From positions 26,198,747 to 26,262,746 of the forward strand of contig JAYGXS010000009.1 of assembly GCA_036362985.1 (NCBI GenBank): 64,000 nucleotides of DNA, read 5' to 3'. The notes below the pieces were generated by a model. That model saw only the letters and a program-made list of their open reading frames with translations, was not told the DNA's origin and searched no databases. Each line of letters opens with the position of its first letter. Within the stretch, counting starts at the first letter, position 1. Made by a program: the position numbers and the translations under genes. Source of the stretch: Ligula intestinalis. Taxonomy: Eukaryota; Platyhelminthes; Cestoda; Diphyllobothriidea; Diphyllobothriidae. This document shows positions 35,450 to 45,164 of this stretch, piece by piece.

Positions 35450-36715
35450 GTATCCACAAACTCAACCCGACTTCCTAGTCTCAGTCAGCATTTGATTTCT
35501 TGGCAGATGGTACTGTCTCGTTTGACAGTTTGAACTCTCATCTGCGTACGCCCTTGCCTTCCCCTCTTCCTCCTCCTCCACTACCTCCGCTCGATGTCAT
35601 CACAGAGTTAAAGATAACGGGAGTAGGATAGGATGCTAGTAGTTGAAACGGTAAAAGGGCCTCAACTGAGCGTAGCACCCTGCTGCTTGGTCCGCACCAA
35701 ACACGTAGCCAGGATTCAAATGCAACAGTAAGAGGTTAGGGGCAGCGACACGCATACCAGTTCTCATGGAGTGGTTTTGCGTGTCACTATACACCAGTCG
35801 CCTGGTGATTGCCTGCGAAGGCTCGAAAGTTAGTTCCAATAGGAACTGTGAGGCATGCTCATTCCCTCAACGGAACGCTACCTTAAAATGCACCAGAACT
35901 AACATTGCTTTGAGGTGTACGTGTAGTGGTCCAAATCTGCGCAGGTCATCACGTGATTGCAAGCCTCGACTTAATTTTTGGACAACTGCTGCTGCGAACG
36001 CACGCTGCTGCTTATGCGTGCCGATGCTGTCCACCTCAAGGTCGAGCAACTACCACGAGAACTCGACTCGATCAGAACGCACCATTTACTGATTGGCTGC
36101 AGGAACAAAGCATGCGCTGGGTTTTTGGCAAGCACCTACGTTTTCGGCACTTCGAACGCCACCCGCTGGCTTGCCGTTGTGCGATCGTCTGATAGTAAAT
36201 TTCCTCTTGCCTTTTCTCGACGTCCTTCTGTACAGAATAAAACAGTTCCTAACACTCTGACCTCCCACGTTTTCTCTTCGCATAAAGAACCGGGCCTGGA
36301 GATTACAGTTTTCAGGGCTTAAGTTACCTAACGCCCTGTGATATACGTATTGCTTTTTCATAGAAGCCGATTTTTACGATCGGATTCCAGTCTCGCGCAC
36401 CTATTTTTCTCAGATAAGTCATTCTCTCGCTATCCTCCACGTTTTATTTACATGACTCGATAGCATGGGCCTTGTCTGCAATAAGCATTTGTCGTTTCTC
36501 GATTCATGAACTAACAGCTTTATCGTTTCGGTCACCCCAAAATTCATCCGGGTCCTCATTTTTAATGCTGGCTCTAGTCGCAGCATGTCCCATAGTGCAA
36601 TCCCTTACCCTCCCCTTACGCTTCCAAACAAGCAATCTTGTAGTGTATGATAGAAATCGACTTAAAATGTATTTCAGAATTCAACGACGTAAACTTCGAA
36701 TGACGGACAATCCCG
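35450..36715. other. Non-coding stretch, no gene recognised
   Basis: ORFs up to 114 codons overlap on both strands without motifs. A short piece near 36075-36110 (tttactgattggctgcagg) resembles part of the pogo-like MITE at 44515-44530. The resemblance is too short to call an element. Confidence 0.4.
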
Positions 36716-36719
36716 CGAG

Positions 36720-36860
36720 CTCGGCCGGTGGTTGACAGTAACCAACATCAACCACATAGCTCCAAATAAAAACTGATAGACATACCTACTGAGAGGAGGC
36801 TCTATTTACGACAGACGTTCACCAGCTCTCCCCCTCCCACGTAGAAAATCAACGATTATT
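36720..36860 (+). repeat. Dispersed repeat R4, copy 2
   Basis: gagaggaggctctatttac at 36791-36810 and its flanks match 38961-38980 in the same orientation and 24440-24560 in inverse orientation. Confidence 0.65.
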
Positions 36861-37304
36861 TGAATTAACTTTTTTTTGTCAACTTTCAATAACAAGCTAG
36901 AGGTCTAGACATGATAAGAGGGACGTGCCAGGGCAATAACATGTGGTTTGTTTATGCTGGAATTGAAGTTGATGCGAAGGAAGTAGGTGAGATAGGGAGA
37001 CTAAAAATACCTACAAACCGATTGGCCGGATAGTGCTAAGCGTGAAATGAAAAGACAAACCCTCTGAGACCGATTTTAGGAAAGAACCGATACCCTGGGT
37101 ATCTGGGTCATTGTAGTCGAATAAAACGGTTTTAGCGCCTCTGTCGCGAGAATGTGTGTTGAACGCCCGTCCGAACGAGTATTCTAGAACGACGCTGCAA
37201 CGATTCTCGTAGAAATGTTGAACAAAATCGAAGTTTCAAGGTGATTTGAAGACGTGATTCAAGCAGTTATCAACAAAATCTGACAGTCAAAGTAAGTCCA
37301 AAGA
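36861..37304. other. Non-coding stretch, nothing recognised
   Basis: No ORF of note and no repeat partner. Confidence 0.4.
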
Positions 37305-37385
37305 TATAAAGATGGCAAAATCAGCAAGGTTTATTGGATCCATGAAATTTCGAGCGAGCTCTTTAGTTGCCATGTTTAAATTTGT
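37305..37385 (-). mobile_element. PLE lineage B, 3' tail fragment
   Basis: agatggcaaaatcagcaagg, then tttattggatcc and gagctctttagttgcc match 61172-61235, and more loosely 59425-59455 and (inverse) 41265-41320. In the other copies this sequence lies just after the GIY-YIG coding region, with an AATAAA-type signal on the element's sense strand. Only the last 80 bp of the element remain here. Confidence 0.65.
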
Positions 37386-37433
37386 GCCTGGGAAATGTTG
37401 CTTTAAATTCAAAGAGCCCTGAAAAATATAAGA

Positions 37434-37790
37434 GTTATGCATCAACGATACAAGCACTCACTCCTGGCCATCGTATCCGCACTGCCAAGGAATATTCCAG
37501 ACAGTGCTTTGCGGACCCGACGCAATGTCAGCATAACAGACCCGCTTCTCATCTCTCATCAAATCATAACTATGGTCGCCACTGGCAATATCAAGAAAAC
37601 CTACGAAACAGTACTGCCACCACCCATACCGGCACAATGCACTCAGTACCAAGCATCACCCGTTAGACAACAGTTTCTCGTCATTTTAGAGGTCTCATCG
37701 ATCAATCGCGCAGAGACCAGCGGGTCGGCATCTGCAACCTCTGCGTACAATGCCTCGGGCGGGCTCTTGAAATTGAGCCACCTATTCTGT
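37434..37790 (+). pseudogene. LINE zinc-finger tail remnant
   Basis: Over its first 110 bp it matches the minus-strand remnant at 23.9 kb (catcaac-atRcaagcactcac, ccatcgtRtccgcactg, cggaccc). One frame reads TSTHSWPSYPHCQ, comparable to the first CxxC finger of the LINE protein. The 156-codon ORF that covers it has another frame and no finger motif, so it is chance. The later part (37690-37790) only loosely resembles a finger linker. It is directly adjacent to the PLE tail. Confidence 0.5.
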
Positions 37791-38099
37791 TTTCTCTCTC
37801 CCTCTCTCTTCACAAGGGAATACTGTTACATACACATCAATTGCCATATTTTGTTCATTGTACACTGTATTTCATCTCGCTCTCTGGGGTTATCTGATCT
37901 ACGATAGTGGGATCATCTGCACATGACACTAGCACCCTTTTCAAGGATGCAAGATCTGGCTTAATTTTTTTGCGACCCATTCCATGATAATTTTGCCTGT
38001 TGTCGACAGTTGCTGTTAGTGGCCATTATGTATATTTCGTGATATTTCCCGTATAGACTAGAGCAGCCATTTCTGAAATCAACCAAAAACTGCCGCCAA

Positions 38100-38545
38100 A
38101 GCAGAGACAGAGAAAGAGGGACACTACTTGATGAACATTCACCTGACCGCTAACGAGACTCATTTGTCCCGTTCTGCCTTGGGCCCCGCAGAGGCCCTGG
38201 CAGAAGTAACAGCTGATAGTATAGGTAGAAAGTATTACCAGCAAAGAGAGGGGAGACTGATATAGCCGTTTTTGGCTTACCAGCCGTCGTCAGCCAGTCA
38301 TACTCAGACTCAATTGGGGTCCCACCCGAGCCTCGAACTCGCGGCCTATTGATCAGAGTCAAACGCCTTGACCATTGAGCCACGAGCTCGTAGTCTAGCC
38401 GGTTAAGGTCAGGGTATATTGACACTCGTTTATGAAAGTTCACCTGACCGCTAACGAAACTCACCCGTCCCACTCTGCCTTGGGCCCCGTTTGTGGCCCT
38501 GACAGCGGTAACAGCTGGTAGTATAGGCAGATTAGACAATGGAAA
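38100..38545 (-). repeat. tRNA-derived SINE-like repeat, copy S2, partly tandem
   Basis: Reading the minus strand: body (38540-38410), tRNA-like head (38390-38315), core GTATGACTGGCTGACGACGG (38312-38285), a tail with CAGTCTCCCCTCTCTTTGC, and then a second body (38225-38110). The two bodies, each with CCGCTAACGA-type and ctgccttgggccccg words on the plus strand, are offset by 301 bp (ctaacgaaac at 38451, ctaacgagac at 38150). The repeat is therefore body-head-core-body, about 1.4 units of a roughly 300-bp period. Confidence 0.8.
38328..38383 (-). promoter_or_regulatory. Internal pol III promoter boxes in the tRNA-like head
   Basis: A box GTGGCTCAATGGTCAAGG (38383-38366) and B box GAGTTCGAGGCTC (38340-38328) on the minus strand. 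The A box sits about 7 bases into a 76-nt tRNA-like segment and the boxes lie 25 bp apart, as in tRNA genes. The anticodon loop would be CTCTGAT, reminiscent of tRNA-Gln(CUG). The acceptor stem does not pair fully, so this is a tRNA-derived promoter rather than a functional tRNA gene. Confidence 0.65.
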
Positions 38546-38899
38546 AGGGAGAGAGAGACGCCGCAAGACTTAAGTGTTATGCACCAGTGGCGTCAGCACC
38601 TAAATCCAGCCATTATGTGCACACTGATAATGCACATTCTATGTATGGGTAAGCCTCACCGGATCTCTATGGATCCAGTACTGTTTCAACAAAACGAATC
38701 TCACAATGCATCACTAGTAATGAGGGTCCCGCCATCTTGCCGAAAGCCGCCATTTTCGATGGCAATGTCGTTTGATCTGTGTCTATGCCAAATAATGTAT
38801 TACTTCGCCCAAACTTTGCGTAGGCGTCAGTGAAAACTACTTTTACAAATTGCAGGACGTAAACGATGAATTGAAGACAGTCCTCGGAGTTCGGATGGC
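38546..38899. other. Non-coding stretch, nothing recognised
   Basis: One 84-codon ORF without motifs. Confidence 0.4.
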
Positions 38900-39040
38900 C
38901 TTCGAAGGCCCCTAGGCATCAGCCCAAAAATAACCAGGCAAGCGGAAATGGCTACCGAGAGGAGGCTCTATTTATGGCAGACATTTGCCATCTACCCTCC
39001 CCTTCTCGCACCTGGTTGCCAATCACTTTTCAATGGCAGA
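38900..39040 (+). repeat. Dispersed repeat R4, copy 3
   Basis: Contains ccgagaggaggctctattta (about 38959-38978) and cccaaaaataaccaggcaag (about 38924-38943), shared with the copies at 36.8 and 24.5 kb. Confidence 0.65.
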
Positions 39041-40110
39041 ACGTGTTGATCGGCGTCGGATTTTTGTCAGCGTTTAACAACATTCTTTAGCTATAGGCTT
39101 GCGACCTATTTGGGCCGAAAGGAACCTTGGTGTGGATAGACAAAGGAGCACAGAAAATATAAAAGTAAACTGCACATAAGGTTTGGCCTGCGTATGGAAT
39201 TTAAGTTTTACGAAGTCAGTCAAAATGTTTGTCAGAGTAAACGGTCGCAGCGAAAAAAAGGGGGCCAGTTCAAAATGTCAATCGGTCATACTTTTTGCAT
39301 GGCAATCGATGCTGCACTTTGCCCGGAATCTGGCCATACCCAGCTGCGGAGGTGATCCAGACAGATCCTTCCGTTTTCAACGACTGCACCTAAACACGAA
39401 TTTAGCTATCGAACACCCCAAACTTGACCTCCTCCGACGGCACAGTGAAGAGCAGTTAGTTCCGCTAGTGGGACCCTTAGCTATCCGCAGGGGGGCAGCT
39501 ATGAGTTGGCGATACAACAATTTGACCACGCCCTTGGTGAGTGTAAAATCTAACTAGGAAATTGTTCAGGGGCAAACCGCGTACGCTTTCAAAATTGAAA
39601 ATTACGTACCACACATGCAACAACATCCACCGTGTCCCCTAGAGCAAAATGAACACCAGGACCGTGAGGTCTTTCGGATGTGATCCTTTCAAACACATGG
39701 ACTTATCGGTTGATACCAGCCTCCGAGGGCCCTTTTGTAGTCCCCGATCGCCCATGTTTTCGAGAAATCTGGTGTGCTGGAGGAATGATACTTGGCTATT
39801 GCACACTTCCTCTCTCTCTACCTCTTCCCCTCTGTCTCATCTTCTTTCTATACAAACCAAATTTTGATCTTTTCCTCTAAAACGGAAGTTGAATTGATAA
39901 AACACTAACTGGAAGCTTAAATTGGTGGATATTCTATGTTAGAAGGTTGCCCTAATGGCAGTCATGGACTATCGACTTGCTTTTGTAGCGCGTTAGCTTT
40001 CTGTCGAGCACTCTTTTAGTAAAACCTGTACATTAGGTTCGAGAATGAGTAGTCTTTCAATAGTCTCTATCTTTAGAAGAAGAAGTTGCGATCACTAGAC
40101 CAAGGGCTTT
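39041..40110. other. Non-coding stretch, no gene recognised
   Basis: A 124-codon plus-strand ORF (39183-39557) shows no motif and no partner in the window. Confidence 0.4.
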
Positions 40111-40115
40111 ATTTT

Positions 40116-40155
40116 CCTGACGTTTCGGATTTCCTCGGGAATCCTTGATCATAGG
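40116..40155 (-). ncRNA. Hammerhead-ribozyme-like motif H3, upstream of a PLE copy
   Basis: On the minus strand, CCT is followed by ATGATCA (a core with two changes), one extra A, and a hairpin GGATTCC-CGA-GG(A)AATCC. GAAACGTC and AGG come next; stem I is CCT/AGG. Downstream is AAAATAAAG. The layout of one spare base before stem II and a palindromic ACGT as stem III equals that of the motifs at 44.8 and 59.3 kb. The core changes suggest it is inactive. Confidence 0.55.
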
Positions 40156-40654
40156 TGATGATAACATAGTCATGGTCATGGGCAGATGGGGTGGAGACAT
40201 GCACAGGCTGCACGGTATTTATAGTTCAACAGTTTACAACTGTGGCAATAAGTGAGTCAAACGCGAAGTGTCAAGCCAGTACCACATCAATTAAGACCCA
40301 AGAGTTGGCTACAAAAATGAACACTTACGCTTTGTACAGATTCGGGAGATGTGCAATATAGACTAATTTTGTATACAAGGTTTGCAGATAATTGTGTTTT
40401 TCTTCAAATGCCTAAAACAGGATATACAAAGCACGCAGTTTGTAAACCATGAATTCAAATGTAGCAGTCAGTAGGTTTAAACAATTTTCGGCAGTTCCCA
40501 AACGACACACCAAAAGTGTGGGTACTTGAAATGCTCATCGCAAACCGAAAAACGCCTGCTGTGCACTGATCTGGCTGCCGTTTTAGTCTAGCTTACCTAA
40601 CACGCGGTCTGTTGAAGGCGCGCACGAGCGACACCATCAGACTTCACGCAGGCA
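40156..40654. other. Non-coding stretch between hammerhead-like motif and PLE
   Basis: No ORF or repeat partner recognised. Confidence 0.4.
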
Positions 40655-41325
40655 CTTTGAATGAAGCGAAAATGTACAGGCGCCGCAGAACTCATAATTT
40701 GCTGTCTAACAAAGTCCCTCCCAATTCCTTGTGTCAAGGATGCCTTTCCTTTGCACGCCACCTCTAATTGCGTTTACGAATTCATTTGCACTTGTGGATG
40801 CAAGTACATAGGGCGTACGCAAAGACAATTGGCAACGAGAGCCAAGGAACATCTACCTAGCTGGCTATTGAAGCAAGAAAACCGTTCTCCTCGTTCCTCT
40901 ATCACTGAACACCTACTGGACACGGGTCATTCGGTAGATCCTATAACTTCTTTCCGAGTTCCTTTTCGAGCACGAACATCTCGAATCTTGTGTTACCTGG
41001 AAGCTGCTTATATAAGGTGCTTTAAACCGGACCTCTGCAAACAGTTGGAGCACGTAGTTAACCTTGCCTTACCTTGGTAACCACAAGCCCCAGATTCGCA
41101 CATTCCCCAACCCAATATTCCCCACAACTCAACTTCCCTGTTTTTTTCCTCCAATTTTGTTTTAACCTTCTTTCTCTATCTGACTAGGACCTATGAACTT
41201 TCTGTATATTTTAAATTTCGTTTTTTTTCTCATTCATGAACCTTAATGCAACGAGGGGTTGTAACTGAGGAGCTCTCCCGAAATTTATGGAACCAATAAA
41301 TCTTACAGCTATAACCATTTTCAAG
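40655..41325 (+). mobile_element. PLE lineage B, 5'-truncated copy
   Basis: Carries the GIY-YIG coding end (40661-41080) and a 3' non-coding tail ending near ggaaccaataaatcttacag (about 41289-41308). That tail matches, in inverse orientation, the tails of the copies at 59.4, 61.2 and 37.3 kb. Everything upstream of the GIY-YIG region is missing. Confidence 0.8.
40661..41080 (+). pseudogene. PLE lineage B GIY-YIG endonuclease fragment (open 139 codons)
   Basis: After a lead-in SLPIPCVKDAFPLHATSNC comes VYEFICTCGCKYIGRTQRQL (about residues 37-56). This has the GIY-like YEF, paired cysteines and the intact YIG-R motif. RAKEHLPSWL, SSITEHLLDTGHSVDP and the C-terminal LEAAYIRCFKPDLC follow. It is the best preserved GIY-YIG motif in the window and is uninterrupted, but there is no reverse transcriptase and no upstream part, so it is a fragment. 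Compared with the minus-strand copies at 59.6 and 61.5 kb it is about 70% identical by eye over the domain. Confidence 0.85.
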
Positions 41326-41329
41326 AACC

Positions 41330-44300
41330 CGGGTTTTAGCTCCGAATTAATTCCTTATCAACCCATCGTTTCATCTTCCCCTCTCCCATAGAAAATGCAC
41401 TCACCTGCTCCCACAACCACCAAGAACTGGACGAGGCTACAGCAAGCGAATCGGTATATATCCCGATGTAGTAAATATGATGCTCTTAAATCTATCACGA
41501 TACACTTAAAAATGTGGTGGCTTGAAATGCTCATCGTTTCAATGACTGCTGATTAAGGTGGTCTCTGTGGTCTGCTCACTGGTGTGAGCACGAAGGCTTA
41601 CTGCATGCTGTGGAGTCCAAGTAATGTGGGGCATCCGGAGACGAACTGTTTTTTTTTGTCAGCCACTGAGCCCGATCTCATCTCCGGTGGTCTGCACGTT
41701 GTGGAACAATCGGGTCGAGGTGAATGAGGGCAGCTAGTTTGGGATAGATGCTGCTTAAGGCTATTTCAATCTAAATCAGTTCCCTCGAAAGGTGTGCATG
41801 TGATCTTTGGAACAAGAACTTTATTCGCTCTAACCGGTCATAATACACTAATTAATCAAAAGAAGACATAAGCGAATTAAGAGGATGCCGGTGCTATGCT
41901 ACCGCGTTAAATTAGCAGAAGCGCGCTTCACTGAGGATGTTTGATCTTTGGTGCGATAACTGCATCATGGTCTGCATGGTCGAGTCATTGATCGTCCAAA
42001 TGCCATCACTCGTAATGGATATTTATGTTGATCTGTACGAATTTTGACTTACTTACAAAGTATTCCTTTCTGATGTCTCTGTCTCTAGAGTTTAAGTTGG
42101 GCATTAATCCCCAAATTCAGGTTAGTAACTTTCTTGTGCTAACTACTACACAACTGTTTCCTTGTAGTTGCTTGGTTTGCTTGTAACCGTAACCTCACTT
42201 ACTCTTTGCCGATTTTGTGGGGCACACAGCAGACCAGCTTTCTATCAATGTCAGGTCTGTGCATACCCGGGGCTTGAGAGTGGTGCAGTCTCTTTCTTCA
42301 CTAAACGTTATGTCAACCGTGTTAATCGACTGCACACACATGGAGTAAAATGCAAAGTAGAAGGCCATTAGGTTGACTATGCACCATATGCTCTGCTCCT
42401 AGGTGGTTTAGGAAAAGAAAGGGCATATAAATGAGATATCTACCTGTGTCAATTTCAACCATGCAGGGGTAACTTTATTTGACAATCTCGCAGGCATTTT
42501 CTCTTTACTCAGGTGACATTCATTTGTTTACCAACGGTAGCAAACTTTTATGCCTTGCCTTCTCTTCAGACGCATTTGATGATATCAGTCAACGTCAAAG
42601 TAGCGAATTAGGCCTTTTTAAGATAAGTGAATATGCCGATCTGATGGTTATAATAACTTTCTAGCTACGTGGAGTTGAATATCCACTAGGCGATACATAT
42701 TCCTTGCGAAAATTTCAGGACCTTATATCGCGTCTCCTTGAAAGCTCATATATTGCAGTTCAGATTAAAGTAAGAGCCTGTCAAGCGTTATTCCTATGGT
42801 AACGATAGAAAAAAGGACGTAAACACGATCACCTTCTCCCATTCTCTCACCCCCCCCACACCTTCCCGCATGACCAACGCAAATGAAAAAGCTAGACCGC
42901 TAGACTTAAACTTCTTCAGGGATTTCGAAAAAAATTAAAATCCAAAAGTTCCAACTCTTCAATTGTGAACTTTTAAGAAAACTTTATTAGCCACAATATA
43001 ATTACAAAAAAATAGTTTACATATGCTTTCTATGAAACATGCTTCAGTTTCTAATTGCATTGGAATACAGCGCTAAAAATTCCCACTTCTTAAGTGATAC
43101 AGCTTTGTGGATTATACGAATGAAGTGATCCTTAGTAATTGAAAACAAATTTCGGAATGTCGGTGGACATTTCATAAAATAGCAAATCTATTATACATCG
43201 TTATGCATATGCTAACCAAAATTAGCAAATTCAGATATTCCACGTCAGTGAGGAACCAGGAGTGTAAGCTGAGTAGATATCGGCACATTTTACAGTGAAC
43301 AAAACAGGTTTGACAGGAAAAATTCCAAAAGTTGTCCATTTCATTTGGGCGCTTTCTGCTAAAACACATTTGCGTTTGGTGTGTCTTGAGAAAAAACACA
43401 AAGCGGATTCCCATCTTTCTACTTGATGGCTTGGAATTACGCATGCAACTATGTTTTTGCAATTTCGGTAGGATTCATGCATTCCGAAATCGCGTGGAAG
43501 TGAAACTGTGGTCGTTTGCTTGTCGCACAACTTCGTGTTGAACAATTCACGTGCTGGTCGTGACGATGTGCTAAGGAAAAGGCAGACGGCAGTAATCAGT
43601 TCAAAGTGCCACAATTTTTTTTCTGTTTTGACGACGAACGTGACAGACCACCCAAAAACAGAGTTAGGGGCAAACGTGGAAGCAACTTGTGTTGGTTATG
43701 CACCGCTTAATCCACTAATTCCTGGCTTGACACTAGAAAAGGACGTTTTAGTGAGATTGCTAGGTTTGGAGATGTTGATTTTGCCAAAATGTGTGAAGAA
43801 TTAAATTAACCTGTAAATTTCGCAGCAATTATGTTGTTGGCTAAAACAACTTTTTGCTTGTTTACTACAGAGGAATATGAATCTGTGTTCGTGAGTCTGA
43901 CTCGTCAACCTGGGTGCATTTAGGTGCTGAGCCGCATATTTTAAGACCCAGTGATTTGAAGCTCACGATTTAAGTACGATGAAGGCTTATTTTTTTAGTT
44001 AGTTGAATGTGTGGAAAATTACGATGGATTAAATCTGGCATAATGCAGAATGTATCGAGTTTTGTTTGTCCTGGAGGTATAAACCACCAGTCTGGGGTCA
44101 CCAAATGCTCATTATGGAGGCCACTGGGATCGTTTTTCACAATCAGTTAGCTTATTTACAATTCAAAGCTTCTTGCAGAACAGACAGGGCCAATTGCTTG
44201 AGCTATTCAGTGAATCAGCAGAGACTTCCAGAAATGAGTCCTGTGACAGAATTACTTCGCGCTCTCAAGAAGATGAATACAGTCTCACATTCCAATTGTC

Positions 44301-44410
44301 AGGTAAAACGGACTTCACTTAGTTAAATCTTAATGTATTCGAAACTATTATCTGTTGCAATCAGATAAATGAAGTGAAATTTCCATGTTGCCTTGGATTT
44401 TAGAATACGC
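41330..44410. other. Non-coding stretch, no gene recognised
   Basis: ORFs at 42168-42371 (with CRFCG and CQVC pairs), 43231-43614 minus and 43508-43804 plus carry no recognised domain. 42841-42860 is C-rich. No partner repeats were found. Confidence 0.4.
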
Positions 44411-44415
44411 ATATA

Positions 44416-44691
44416 GAGTGGAACCTCCGTTAACGAGTTTAACCCACTCCAGCATCGACCTCGTCATGTACAACGCTCGTCTTGCGAGACGTAGCCCATC
44501 TAACTGCATCACTTTACTGATTGGCTGAAGGTGATCGAGAGTCCAGGCCCTGCGAGCAACACTCAACAGCAGATACAAGAAACCACACGCGCTGACAACT
44601 CGATAACCGAGAGGAAGCTCGTCAATCGAATTATATTTCCTGCGGAGGGTTCGTATGTTGCCTGAAATGCTCGTCATCGAAGGCTCCACTG
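44416..44691 (+). mobile_element. Complete pogo/Tigger-like MITE (276 bp)
   Basis: The left end gagtggaacctccgttaacg and the right end, on the other strand, cagtggagccttcgatgacg form terminal inverted repeats of about 20-25 bp. Both are flanked by TA (44414-44415 and 44692-44693). The interior is non-coding; the 156-codon minus-strand ORF crossing it is repeat-derived. Ends and TA target fit pogo-group Tc1/mariner elements mobilised in trans. A truncated relative starts at 13965. Confidence 0.8.
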
Positions 44692-44750
44692 TAAATGATA
44701 ATAAAACCTGAAATGAAGAAGACTCAATCGCTGGCACAATATGTTTATTC

Positions 44751-44792
44751 GCCTGACGTTTTGATATCCGTTGCGAATTCTTAATCAGAGGC
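44751..44792 (-). ncRNA. Hammerhead-ribozyme-like motif H4 (decayed)
   Basis: On the minus strand, stem I GCCT/AGGC is perfect. The core is CTGATTA (one change from consensus), stem II is GAATTCG with a CGGATATC-like partner, and the second core half is AAAA instead of GAAA, then ACGTC. Two core substitutions make self-cleavage unlikely. Confidence 0.55.
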
Positions 44793-44818
44793 AGGAGTAG
44801 CAGAAACATACTACTCAT

Positions 44819-44860
44819 GTCTCTGATGACGAATTCGCGACGGATCTCGAAACGTCAGGC
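44819..44860 (+). ncRNA. Hammerhead-ribozyme-like motif H5 (best core)
   Basis: A 42-nt unit: stem I GTCT (44819-44822) with AGGC (44857-44860), invariant core CTGATGA (44823-44829), one spare C, stem II GAATTCG/CGGATCTC with a CGA loop and one bulge, GAAA (44849-44852), a palindromic ACGT as minimal stem III, and cleavage-site C at 44856. All core positions fit the consensus. This minimal type-I form with tiny stem III is the form known from Penelope-like elements, where two copies can pair as a dimer. Confidence 0.65.
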
Positions 44861-44909
44861 GAATAAGCATATTATCCCAACGATCGAGTCTTCTTTTTCT
44901 CAGTTGCTT

Positions 44910-45160
44910 TTTGGGACACGGATGTTCGCTTGTTTTGGCAGATAATGAAGTCTCATGCTTTTCAAATTTGTAAACTGCTTGGTGAAATCCTTATAGGCGT
45001 ATTGAGATGAAGACGAGTATCTAAAACAGGTAGAAAAGTTGCGTAAGCATAAACCTGCTTTAAAAATATTAAGAGGAAAACGGTCATCACGCTTTCTACC
45101 AAGCTACATTTTGGCGCTGCGATGCGAAGTTATCTGAGGAGTAAAATTATATGCTGCTTA
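44910..45160. other. Non-coding stretch, nothing recognised
   Basis: No ORF or partner. Confidence 0.4.
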
Positions 45161-45164
45161 TGTG

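Larger units (their letters stand above)
33500..35450 (+). mobile_element. Nested Penelope-like elements (lineage A)
   Basis: Two copies of one PLE lineage overlap in an unusual order. Copy A starts with reverse transcriptase motifs (33510-33830) and runs to about 34205. At about 34210 a second copy B starts inside the inter-domain region and runs through a complete GIY-YIG domain to about 35050. From about 35080 the C-terminal part of copy A appears to resume (35112-35440). In both copies the same inter-domain segment is readable: KKALFLTMPFCGN near 34095 (A) and KKTLFLKVPFQGD near 34305 (B). The simplest reading is that B inserted into A. A tandem arrangement with deletions is the alternative. 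Confidence 0.75.
44708..44903. repeat. Inverted repeat made of two hammerhead-like units
   Basis: The left arm (44708-44792) and right arm (44819-44903) are imperfect reverse complements over about 85 bp, around a 26-bp spacer that itself contains agtagcagaaacatactact. Each arm holds one hammerhead-like motif followed by the tail (ggcgaataa, catatt, cgattgagtcttctt). The same tail follows the single motif at 59.25 kb. The pair sits 16 bp beyond the pogo-like MITE. Confidence 0.8.

Noticed and set aside
35960..36120. Third pogo-like MITE copy
   Set aside because: Only about 20-40 bp (tttactgattggctgcagg region) resemble the element, and no terminal repeats are found.
38315..38390. Functional tRNA gene
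   Set aside because: A and B boxes are good, but acceptor and T stems do not pair properly and the segment is part of a repeat family.
42168..42371. Zinc-ribbon-like ORF (CRFCG ... CQVC)
   Set aside because: Two CxxC pairs alone in a 67-codon ORF are not enough; no splice context or conserved surroundings.
44348..44818. 156-codon minus-strand ORF
   Set aside because: It is made of the pogo-like MITE plus the left arm of the inverted repeat, with no protein motif.
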